Shown one piece after another: positions 8,472-15,757 of a DNA stretch of 32,633 bases (positions are counted from its first letter, which is position 1; each line of letters begins with the position of its first letter). The stretch is from Deltaproteobacteria bacterium. GTDB taxonomy: Bacteria; Desulfobacterota; Desulfarculia; Adiutricales; Adiutricaceae. The stretch covers positions 1 to 32,633 of the forward strand of contig JAITKT010000085.1 of the NCBI GenBank assembly GCA_031278225.1. Direction: 5' to 3'. The translations under genes were made by a program, and so were the position numbers. The notes beneath the pieces were generated by a model. It saw nothing but the letters and a program-made list of their open reading frames with translations. It was not told the DNA's origin and ran no database searches.

Positions 8472-10193
8472 ATGGTCACGGACAAAGAAGAACGACCCCA
8501 CAATTTCATAAGAACTTTCATAGACGAGGACCTGGCCTCCAAAAGATACGACCGGGTCGCGACCCGGTTTCCCCCGGAACCCAACGGATACCTCCACATA
8601 GGCCACGCCAAGAGCATCTGCCTCAATTTCGGCCTCGCCGCGGATTATTCGGGCCTGACCAACCTCCGCTTCGACGACACCAATCCCGTCAAGGAGGACG
8701 TCGAGTACGTGGAGTCCATCAAGGCCGACGTCAGGTGGCTGGGTTTCGACTGGGACGACAGGCTTTATTACGCGTCCGATTATTTCGAAAAACTTTACGA
8801 GTGCGGGGAACGGCTGATTCTCTCCGGGGACGCCTACGTCTGCGACCTCTCCGCGGAGGAGGTCAAGGCTTACCGCGGCACCCTGACCGAGCCCGGCAAA
8901 AACAGCCCTTACCGGGAAAGGTCGCGCGAGGAAAACCTCGACCTCTTCAGGAGGATGAGGGCGGGGGAATTCGAGGAGGGGGCCAAACTCCTCCGGGCCA
9001 AGATAGACATGGCCTCCCCCAATTTGAACATGCGGGACCCGGCCCTCTACCGGATAAAGAAGGCCTCCCACCACCGCACCGGGGACAAGTGGCCGATCTA
9101 CCCCATGTACGACTACGCCCACTGCGTCTCCGACGCCATCGAGGGCATCACCCACTCCGTCTGCACCCTGGAGTTCGAGGACCACAGGCCCCTCTACGAC
9201 TGGGTCCTGGAGAAGCTGAACTGGCCCGAGCCCAGGCCCAGGCAGATCGAGTTCGCGCGGCTGAACCTCGAATACACCATGATGAGCAAGAGGAAGCTCC
9301 TGCAGCTGGTCCGGGAGGGACTGGTGAGCGGCTGGGACGACCCCCGGCTCCCCACCATGGCGGCCATAAGGAGGAGGGGTTTCACGCCCTCGTCCATAAG
9401 GCTCTTCTGCGATCGCATAGGGGTCGCGAAGAAGGATTCCTGGATCGAGATGGAATGGCTGGAGAAGGCCGCCCGGGACGACCTGAATCCCAACGTGAAA
9501 AGGGTGATGGCGGTCCTGAACCCCCTGAAGGTCTCGATCGTCAATTTCCCCGCGGGCGATCCCCCGAGGATCGAGGCCCCGTACTTCCCGGACGAGCCCG
9601 GAAAGTTCGGGCACAGGGAGCTCTTTCTCACGCCCGAGATTTTCATCGAGCGGGAAGACTTCATGGAGGAGCCGATCCCCGGCTTCAAGCGTCTGGTCCC
9701 GGGAGGGGAGGTCCGCCTCAGGTGGTCGACCTACGCGAAGTGCGTCGGGGTCGAAAAGGACGGGGAGGGGAACGTAACCGGGCTCAAGTGCGAGATGAAC
9801 CCCGAGCCCGTCGGGAAGGACGCGAAGGGAAAACCCGCGAGACCCAACATCGTCCATTGGGTTTCGGCGGAGCGCTCGAGGCCGGTCGAGGTCCGTCTCT
9901 ACGACAGGCTCTTCACGGTCGCGAAACCCGCGGGCGACCTCGCGGGCGAACTGAACCCGGACTCGCTCGTCGTCAGGAAGGACGCGAGGATCGAGGAGGC
10001 CGTGAACGACGTTTCCCCGGGCGATCGTTTTCAGTTCGAAAGGCTCGGTTATTTCATGGCGGATCCGGACACCGCCGCGGGCGATCGCCCGGTCTTCAAC
10101 AGGATCGTGACCCTCAAGGACTCTTGGGCCAAGGGCGCGGCCGGGGCCGCGAAAGGCGCGGGAAATCAAGGCAAAAGAGACCGGAAGGAATAA
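8472..10193 (+). CDS. glnS: glutaminyl-tRNA synthetase
   Basis: 573 residues, a class I aminoacyl-tRNA synthetase that charges tRNA-Gln with glutamine. The Rossmann signature PNGYLHIGHAK has HIGH at residues 42-45; the second signature is MMSKRKL (Met271-Ser272-Lys273), the GlnRS form of KMSKS. RFDDTNPVKEDVEYV and the C-terminal anticodon-binding beta-barrels (FPAGDPPRIEAPYFP, RLYDRLF, FQFERLGYFMADPD) follow the E. coli order. The ATG at 8472 is preferred over one at 8424 because it reproduces the family N-terminus (ERPHNFIRTFIDEDLASK) and has AAGG 7 nt upstream. A short Gly/Ala/Lys tail extends past the family end. Direct GlnRS implies that this organism need not make Gln-tRNA only by the amidotransferase route. 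No operon partner is close; pilT begins 250 bp downstream after a GC hairpin (10210-10230). Confidence 0.97.
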   Translation: MVTDKEERPHNFIRTFIDEDLASKRYDRVATRFPPEPNGYLHIGHAKSICLNFGLAADYSGLTNLRFDDTNPVKEDVEYVESIKADVRWLGFDWDDRLYYASDYFEKLYECGERLILSGDAYVCDLSAEEVKAYRGTLTEPGKNSPYRERSREENLDLFRRMRAGEFEEGAKLLRAKIDMASPNLNMRDPALYRIKKASHHRTGDKWPIYPMYDYAHCVSDAIEGITHSVCTLEFEDHRPLYDWVLEKLNWPEPRPRQIEFARLNLEYTMMSKRKLLQLVREGLVSGWDDPRLPTMAAIRRRGFTPSSIRLFCDRIGVAKKDSWIEMEWLEKAARDDLNPNVKRVMAVLNPLKVSIVNFPAGDPPRIEAPYFPDEPGKFGHRELFLTPEIFIEREDFMEEPIPGFKRLVPGGEVRLRWSTYAKCVGVEKDGEGNVTGLKCEMNPEPVGKDAKGKPARPNIVHWVSAERSRPVEVRLYDRLFTVAKPAGDLAGELNPDSLVVRKDARIEEAVNDVSPGDRFQFERLGYFMADPDTAAGDRPVFNRIVTLKDSWAKGAAGAAKGAGNQGKRDRKE

Positions 10194-10445
10194 AATGGGA
10201 TTGGGGCGCGGGGCCTTTTCGGGCGGCCCCTCGCGGCGATCGGTCAATTGTTTTTTCCCCCGGGGCCCCATACGTCATCTTCTTTTTTTCGCCGGACGCC
10301 CCTTGTCCGTTGTTTTCACGCGTCCCCCGGCTCTTTTTTCGGGGACGGTTTTCCGATTGAACGGTTTTCGCGGCGCGTCCCACCCGGATTTCCCGCGGCG
10401 CGGCGGACCCGTTCGCGAGGTCCGAAAAGGTTTTAGGAGACGACA

Positions 10446-11528
10446 TTGGCTTATCTGGACGCCTTCTTCAAGTTCATGCACGACGTGGGAGCCTCGGACC
10501 TCCACCTAAGCTCGGGCAACCAGCCTTTGCTTCGTTTGAAAGGCAAGATCGAGAAGATCAAGTTCAAGGTCCTGGACAACTCGGAGCTCAAGAAAATGCT
10601 CTACGAGATTGCCCCGGAGGAAAAGGTCAAGATATTCGAAGAAACCGGGGACGTGGACTTCGGTTACGAGATCCCCAACATCGCGAGGTACCGGGCCAAT
10701 TTTTTCAACCAGAAGTGGGGCGTGGGGGCGGTCTTCAGGGAGATACCGTCCAGGATTCCCACGGTGGAGGAATTGGGGCTGCCCCAGGTCATAGAAAGGA
10801 TGGCCACCCTCCCCAAGGGCCTGGTGCTCGTCACGGGACCCACGGGGTCCGGGAAATCCACCACCCTCGCGACCATCATCGACCACGCCAACCGCTGCCG
10901 CCACGACCACATTCTGACCATAGAGGACCCCATCGAATTCGTGCACCACAGCATCAACTGCGTGGTCAACCACAGGGAGGTCTACACCCACACGAGAAGT
11001 TTCGCCTCCGCCTTGAAGGGGGCCCTGCGCGAGGACCCGGACATCATAATGGTCGGGGAAATGAGGGACCTCGAGACCATAGCCCTGGCCCTCGAGGCCG
11101 CCAACACCGGACACTTGGTCATGGGGACCCTCCACACCACCTCCGCAGCCTCGACCATCGACCGCATCATAGACATCTTTCCGGCGAACGAGCAGCCCCA
11201 GATAAGGACCTCCCTGGCCGACGCCCTAAGGGCCGTCGTGGCCCAGTCCCTCTTCAGGAGGGTGGACGCCCCCGGGAGGGTCGCGGCCCTGGAAATACTT
11301 TTGGCCACGCCCGCCGTGAGAAATCTCATCCGGGAGGGAAAGATCCATCAGATAGCCACCACCATCCAGACCGGGAAGAAATTCGGCATGCAGTCCATGG
11401 ACGACGCCATCCTGGACCATCTGCTCGCCGGGAGGGTCTCTCCCAACGACGCTTACAACTATTGTTCGGACAAGGGCAAATTTCGCCAATACCTGACCTC
11501 GCCCCCGGAAGATTTCACGGACGTGTGA
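10446..11528 (+). CDS. pilT: type IV pilus retraction ATPase PilT
   Basis: 360 residues, the usual PilT length. This hexameric inner-membrane-associated ATPase depolymerises pilin and powers twitching motility. The N-terminal PAS-like domain begins ASDLHLSSGNQPLLRLKG; Walker A GPTGSGKST is at residues 131-139, the Asp box follows around LTIEDPIEFVH, Walker B is DIIMVGEMRD (about 199-208), the His box lies in GTLHTTSA, and the PilT-specific AIRNLIRE motif is present as AVRNLIREGK near residue 290. Start is TTG with AGGAG about 6 nt upstream. The next ATPase gene starts 3 nt after the stop, so the two are translated from one message. Confidence 0.95.
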   Translation: MAYLDAFFKFMHDVGASDLHLSSGNQPLLRLKGKIEKIKFKVLDNSELKKMLYEIAPEEKVKIFEETGDVDFGYEIPNIARYRANFFNQKWGVGAVFREIPSRIPTVEELGLPQVIERMATLPKGLVLVTGPTGSGKSTTLATIIDHANRCRHDHILTIEDPIEFVHHSINCVVNHREVYTHTRSFASALKGALREDPDIIMVGEMRDLETIALALEAANTGHLVMGTLHTTSAASTIDRIIDIFPANEQPQIRTSLADALRAVVAQSLFRRVDAPGRVAALEILLATPAVRNLIREGKIHQIATTIQTGKKFGMQSMDDAILDHLLAGRVSPNDAYNYCSDKGKFRQYLTSPPEDFTDV

Positions 11529-11531
11529 ACC

Positions 11532-13085
11532 ATGCTGCACCTCTTTCACCTGGAACTCATACTCGACAAGCTCATGAACGCCGCCCCGGAAGTCTCCGAC
11601 ATCAACATGACGGTGGGGCACCCCATTCAGGTCGAAAGCGGCGGGGAACTGCTTCCGGTGTACATCGAGCCCGAGATAAGGACCTTGACCGCCTACCAGA
11701 CGGAGACCCTCGCCCTGAGTCTTTTGAGGGGGGACAGGCACCTCATCGGAACCCTTTTGGACACGGGGGCCTGCGACCTTTCCTTCAACTTGGAAAACAA
11801 GGCCCGTTTCAGGGTGAACATCTTCTCCCAGCAGGGCCGTTTTTCCATAGTCATGAGGAAATTGGAAAATTACATCCGTTCGGTCAAGGACCTGGGGCTC
11901 CCCGACATATTCGTCAAAATGGCGGGGGAGAAAAACGGCATAATTCTCGTGACCGGCGCGACGGGAACCGGAAAGACCACCTCCCTCGCGGCGATTCTGG
12001 ACGAGATCAACACCAACCAGGCGGTCCACGTGGTGACCCTCGAGGACCCCGTGGAGTTCGTGCATCCCCCCAAGAAATCCACTTTCAACCAGCGGGAACT
12101 GGGCATGGACTTCAGGTCCTTCTCCGAGGGCCTGAGGTCGGCCCTGAGACAGGCCCCCAAGGTGATTCTCGTGGGCGAGATGCGGGACAGGGAGACCGTG
12201 GAGATGGCCCTGTCCGCCGCCGAGACCGGGCACCTCGTCTTTTCCACCCTCCACACGGTTGACGCCGGCACCACCGTCAACCGCATCGTGGGACTCTTCG
12301 ACCACGAGGAGGAGAAACTCATCCGGGTGAGGCTCTCGGACACCCTCCGCTGGGTGGTGAGCCAGAGACTCCTTCCCAAGGTGGGGGGAGGCAGGGTGGC
12401 GGCCTTGGAGATCATGGGCTCGACCCTGTTAATCAAGGACATCATCACCAACGGGGAGGACCAGGACAGAAGCTTCTACAACTCCATCGCCTCCCTTTCG
12501 TCCCTGGGGTGGCAGACCTTCGACCAGCACATCCTGGACCTCTACAAAAAAAAGATCATAAACGAGGACGTGGCCCTGACCTACAGCTCCAAGAAGTCCG
12601 TCATGTCCAGGGGAATAGACACCGTGAAGGCGGAGCTGGGCGAGTCCCAATACGAGGTGAAGGACCTCGTCCTCGAAAAGGACGATTATTATCTCGACGA
12701 CCATGGCGGTGGCGTCGATCCGAAGCTTCAGCCCCAGCCGCGGGAGTTTCAACAGCAGAATCATCACCAGCAGCAGGGAGTCCACGGCGCGGTTCCCAAA
12801 TCCAGGATGGGCGGCGTGAAACTCCACTCCTGCCAAGGTTTCCCGCGGCGGCGTCTCGAAAAAAGACGAGGGGAAAAGAAGCGGGGAAAAGTCGCGGTGA
12901 AAGTCGCGGGGAAAAGTCGCGGGAAACGAAGCCGGAAACGAGGTTCGGGGGGATTTGAAAATGATACTGGAATGCGCTTTTTGTCAGAGGAGACTCAACA
13001 CCCCTCCCAACGCCAACATCCCCTACGGAAGGCCCTTCACCTTCGTTTGCCCGAGTTGCAAACAAAAGAACACGGTCACGATTGA
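11532..13085 (+). CDS. second PilT/PilU-type ATPase with an aberrant C-terminal tail
   Basis: Family homology covers residues 1 to about 390: ASD-like N-domain (SDINMTVGHPIQVESGG), Walker A GATGTGKTT (142-150), Asp box VTLEDPVEFVH, Walker B KVILVGEMRD (210-219), His box STLHTVDAG. It probably acts with PilT in pilus retraction, as PilU does in other bacteria; being adjacent to pilT supports that. Past about residue 390 the sequence becomes Gln/His-rich, then Arg/Lys-rich across a 12-13-bp tandem repeat, and the last 41 codons are read through the next gene (from 12961) in another frame. The tail beyond about 12840 is therefore doubtful: the true stop may have been lost by a small indel. A frame shifted by one runs through the repeat and stops at 12958, immediately before the next start. 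Confidence 0.85.
   Translation: MLHLFHLELILDKLMNAAPEVSDINMTVGHPIQVESGGELLPVYIEPEIRTLTAYQTETLALSLLRGDRHLIGTLLDTGACDLSFNLENKARFRVNIFSQQGRFSIVMRKLENYIRSVKDLGLPDIFVKMAGEKNGIILVTGATGTGKTTSLAAILDEINTNQAVHVVTLEDPVEFVHPPKKSTFNQRELGMDFRSFSEGLRSALRQAPKVILVGEMRDRETVEMALSAAETGHLVFSTLHTVDAGTTVNRIVGLFDHEEEKLIRVRLSDTLRWVVSQRLLPKVGGGRVAALEIMGSTLLIKDIITNGEDQDRSFYNSIASLSSLGWQTFDQHILDLYKKKIINEDVALTYSSKKSVMSRGIDTVKAELGESQYEVKDLVLEKDDYYLDDHGGGVDPKLQPQPREFQQQNHHQQQGVHGAVPKSRMGGVKLHSCQGFPRRRLEKRRGEKKRGKVAVKVAGKSRGKRSRKRGSGGFENDTGMRFLSEETQHPSQRQHPLRKALHLRLPELQTKEHGHD
12881..12942. repeat. degenerate 12-13-bp tandem repeat
   Basis: Five consecutive units related to GCGGGGAAAAGTC (lengths 13, 12, 13, 12, 12), lying at the end of the second pilus ATPase frame and just before the zinc-ribbon gene. 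Because unit length varies between 12 and 13, expansion or contraction here would change the reading frame of the ATPase tail. Confidence 0.75.
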
Positions 13086-13221
13086 GCCGGACCTGGACCT
13101 CCCCGGCGGGACGAAAACGCCCCCGGAGGACTTTTCCCAAGGGATCCGGGACGCGGTTCCGCCCGCGGTCCCCGGACCCGCGAGGGAGGCTCCACCCTTT
13201 CCGCCCCCGGGTCCAAGGTAG
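12961..13221 (+). CDS. zinc-ribbon domain protein (N-terminal part of a probably frameshifted gene)
   Basis: A short frame with two Cys-x-x-Cys pairs, CAFC near the start and CPSC about 30 residues later, spaced as in MJ0042-type zinc ribbons, followed by a Pro/Gly-rich linker. ATG at 12961 is used; a TTG two codons earlier is less likely since GGGGGG would then touch the start. The frame ends in the linker at TAG 13219-13221, while an in-register-looking continuation (residues YNIAGYNAAEARSYL, then a receiver-like domain) opens in the neighbouring frame with no start codon of its own before 13299. The likely original product is one protein, zinc ribbon + linker + receiver-like domain, of about 255 residues. 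It is the third gene of the pil operon; its job is unknown, plausibly regulatory. Confidence 0.7.
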   Translation: MILECAFCQRRLNTPPNANIPYGRPFTFVCPSCKQKNTVTIEPDLDLPGGTKTPPEDFSQGIRDAVPPAVPGPAREAPPFPPPGPR

Positions 13222-13298
13222 GCGCGGTTTACAACATAGCCGGCTACAACGCGGCGGAGGCCAGGAGTTATCTCGCCCTGGCCGACGCCGGGGAAGGT

Positions 13299-13727
13299 TT
13301 GAAGACGGCCCTCGTCATCTACGACAACGAGGAAGTTCAGGAGACGCTCAGGGAGAAGCTCACCAACATGGGCTACAAGGTCTCCCTCGCCTTGAACGTC
13401 AGGGACGCCGCCAAACAGCTGAAGTTCGGGACCTTCCAGGTGGTGCTTCTCCAAGAGGATTATTACGGCGCGAACATCCGCTCCAATCAGCTCCTCAAGG
13501 CCATCACCAACCTGGAGGTCCGCGTCCGGCACAGGATGTTCATCGCCCTCATAGGGCCCGAATTCACTTCCCTGGACGACCTCGTGGCTTTCAGCCTCTC
13601 CCTGGACACGGTCATAAACACCAAGGACCTCGACGACATCGAAAGGATCCTGATAAGCGCGACCGAACACGTGGCCAAGTTTTTTTCCACCTACAACGAA
13701 CTGCGCGCCCAGAGAGGGATCGAATAG
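13299..13727 (+). CDS. receiver-like domain (C-terminal part of the frameshifted zinc-ribbon gene)
   Basis: 142 residues from a TTG that has no convincing ribosome site. KTALVIYDNEEVQETLREKLTNMGYKVSLALN is the start of a CheY-like receiver with an acidic pair after beta-1. At the end of beta-3 (FQVVLLQEDYYG), where the phosphorylated Asp normally stands, there is Gln-Glu instead, so this looks like a pseudo-receiver that is not phosphorylated in the usual way; the later Lys is kept (NTKDLDD). The open frame extends upstream without a stop to 13086, and the coding-like residues just before 13299 argue that translation enters from the zinc-ribbon gene. The product could be split by a one-base deletion in the C-run around 13204-13208, by real decay, or rejoined by a -1 frameshift. 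Confidence 0.65.
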   Translation: MKTALVIYDNEEVQETLREKLTNMGYKVSLALNVRDAAKQLKFGTFQVVLLQEDYYGANIRSNQLLKAITNLEVRVRHRMFIALIGPEFTSLDDLVAFSLSLDTVINTKDLDDIERILISATEHVAKFFSTYNELRAQRGIE

Positions 13728-13828
13728 GTTCGCGGGACAAACTTCGAAAACGCGCGGACCCGATCCCCGGCGTTCCCCGCGGCCGGGAGCGGGCCTTTTG
13801 CCGCTTTAGGGACTGTAAAATAAATCTC

Positions 13829-13857
13829 TTTACAAGTTTATCTTTTTATGTTATTAT
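13829..13857 (+). promoter_or_regulatory. promoter of the ISAzo13-type transposase
   Basis: TTTACA (13829-13834), 17-nt spacer, TATTAT (13852-13857): five of six matches in each hexamer. The -35 box lies inside the left terminal repeat, a common IS arrangement that couples promoter and transposase binding site. It reads toward the transposase start at 13938. Confidence 0.6.
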
Positions 13858-13937
13858 GCCTTTGGATCAGCAGCTTGTATTTCTGCAAAAATGACCCCCT
13901 ATATCTAGGGAGTTAAAATCCGTAAAGGCTGTATATC

Positions 13938-15140
13938 ATGAAGTTTGAAGATGGAGATACCGAACAATTCTTCAAAACCGTATGGCCTCATTTACCTAAA
14001 CCTCAACGAAGGGTAGTAGCGGCAGCCTACAGTAAGAAATTAGGATATGGCGGCGTATCATATATCAGTGGCATATGTGGCCTATCAAGAGTTACTATCA
14101 CTAAAGCAATGAAAGAACTTGAAGAAGAACCTCTAGAATTTGGCAGGCTTCACAGACCAAGTGCGGGGAGGCCTTCACTGGTAACATTAGAACCAGCTAT
14201 AGTAGAAGCGATTCTTGAAATAGTAGAAGAAAGTACGAGTGGTGACCCTCAGGCAGCCAGATTATACACTTTGAAAAGTACAAGAATAATTTGCCGTGAG
14301 TTAGAGGACAGAGGACACTCTATTAGTCATACCAAAGTTGCACAAATACTGAAGCAAGAAGGATATACTCTTCAAGGTAATTTTAAATCAGATGAAGGGG
14401 CCTGTCATATTGATAGAGATGCTCAGTTTAAATTCATAAATAGGCTAATAAAGGAGGCAATGAAAAAGAATCATCCTATCATATCTGTTGATACAAAGAA
14501 GAAAGAATTAATCGGCAATTTTGACAACAAAGGAAAACAATGGCGAAAGTCATACCATCCTAGAATAGTTAAGGGCCATGATTTTCCTGGACCAGATATT
14601 CCTATTGCGCATCCATATGGCATCTATGATCTTAACCACAATATAGGTTTTGTTAATATAGGCACTGATCACGACACAAGTGAATTTGCTGTAAACTCCA
14701 TAAAAGGATGGTGGAAACACGTAGGTAAAAAAATATATGCTAGTCCTGAAAAGCTGATAATCACAGCTGATTGTGGAGGTTCAAATGGGTATAGAAATCG
14801 CATGTGGAAATATAAGTTAAAAGAATTGGCCAATTATATAAATTGCGAGATAAACGTTGCCCATTTCCCTCCTGGAACCTCAAAGTGGAATCGAGTTGAA
14901 CATAGACTATTCTCCTTTATATCAACCAACTGGAAAGGTGAACCATTGGTTGATTATGAAACTGTGGTTAATTTGATTAGTGCTACCACAACAGTGACAG
15001 GATTAAAAGTAACTTGTGTATTAGATCATAAGAAATACAACACTGGGAAAAAAGTAACCGATGAACAGATGGCTACGATAGATTTACGTCGGTCTAATTT
15101 CCATGGAGATTGGAATTATTCAATTTTTCCGAACAAATAG
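13938..15140 (+). CDS. ISAzo13-family transposase
   Basis: 400 residues, full length for the family. An N-terminal helical DNA-binding part (VSYISGICGLSRVTITKAMKEL, an HTH, then RPSAGRPSL) is followed by the DDE core: first Asp in ISVDTKKKELIGNF, second in LIITADCGGSNGYR, the Glu in SKWNRVEHRLFS. The C-terminus HGDWNYSIFP is the family ending. No internal stop or frameshift, so probably active. Codon use is AT-rich, unlike the neighbouring genes. Confidence 0.95.
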   Translation: MKFEDGDTEQFFKTVWPHLPKPQRRVVAAAYSKKLGYGGVSYISGICGLSRVTITKAMKELEEEPLEFGRLHRPSAGRPSLVTLEPAIVEAILEIVEESTSGDPQAARLYTLKSTRIICRELEDRGHSISHTKVAQILKQEGYTLQGNFKSDEGACHIDRDAQFKFINRLIKEAMKKNHPIISVDTKKKELIGNFDNKGKQWRKSYHPRIVKGHDFPGPDIPIAHPYGIYDLNHNIGFVNIGTDHDTSEFAVNSIKGWWKHVGKKIYASPEKLIITADCGGSNGYRNRMWKYKLKELANYINCEINVAHFPPGTSKWNRVEHRLFSFISTNWKGEPLVDYETVVNLISATTTVTGLKVTCVLDHKKYNTGKKVTDEQMATIDLRRSNFHGDWNYSIFPNK

Positions 15141-15219
15141 TTGTAAACTGAATTAATTGCCAGACCCTTAGGGGTTTCGCGCGGCCGACATGACAACGCC
15201 CGCGCCCGATCGAAGGAAG

Positions 15220-15247
15220 ACCCGCGAACCCGCGGGTGTTTTTTTTT
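15220..15247 (+). terminator. Rho-independent terminator, originally of the pil operon
   Basis: ACCCGCG (15220-15226), AACC loop, CGCGGGT (15231-15237), one G, then nine T (15239-15247). It lies 53 nt past the right end of the ISAzo13 element, in host-like sequence. Without the element it would stand about 130 nt after the last pil-operon gene, so it most likely belonged to that operon. Confidence 0.8.
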
Positions 15248-15757
15248 AATCCGGTCAAACGGGCGCGCCGAAAATTCTTTTCGCGGCATCGGCGGTTTTC
15301 GCGGTTTTCGAAAAAACGGGCGCGACCCCCGGGCGCAATCACAATCGCAATCCCCGAAGCCCTGGCTTTTATGGCTTCGGAGGATTGACGCTTTTTGTTT
15401 TGGAACCCGGAAAATTTTAAAACCCGGCGATGACCCGGATAAAACGCCTTCCCGTTCCCGCGGTCTCTGACGAGAATTCGGACGGAAGCGGCGCGCGATT
15501 TTGACTTCCCCGAAGGAAAAAAATCGGAAACCCGGACGTCCCCCCGCGATGGGTTGTTTGAAGGCCCGTTCCGCCGCGCCGGGGGATCCCCGAAAAGCTC
15601 TCCGGCCGTTTCGCGGTGGTTTGGCGACTTGTTCGCGAGTTCCGGGGGGCCGCCGCTTTGGTTTTTGAAGATTAATCGCGCGGTCGTCGCTCCCATTGAC
15701 CGGAAGGACTCATTCGTTCGATCCGCGTTCGATACCGATTCGAAATCAAAAAAAGCG
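15248..15757. other. spacer between the two insertion sequences
   Basis: No gene is supported. Two stem-loops are clear: CCGAAGCC (15354-15361) with GGCTTCGG (15373-15380), 11-nt loop, and CGATTTT (15496-15502) with AAAATCG (15520-15526) enclosing TTCC/GGAA. The outer boundary of the IS1634-type element must lie in this stretch or inside the transposase's immediate flank but could not be fixed. Confidence 0.5.

Larger units (their letters stand above)
13809..15167 (+). mobile_element. insertion sequence of the ISAzo13 family, complete
   Basis: A 1359-bp element with 27-bp imperfect terminal inverted repeats: left 13809-13835 (GGGACTGTAAAA...) and right 15141-15167 (inverted: GGGTCTGGCAAT...), 20 of 27 positions matching, ending in the shared TTTACAA. 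Both ends are flanked by TTA (13806-13808 and 15168-15170), compatible with a 3-bp target duplication. Base composition is strikingly low in G+C (about one third in lines counted) against the host, and the transposase is intact, so arrival looks recent. It landed between the last gene of the pil operon and that operon's terminator at 15220-15247. Confidence 0.85.
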
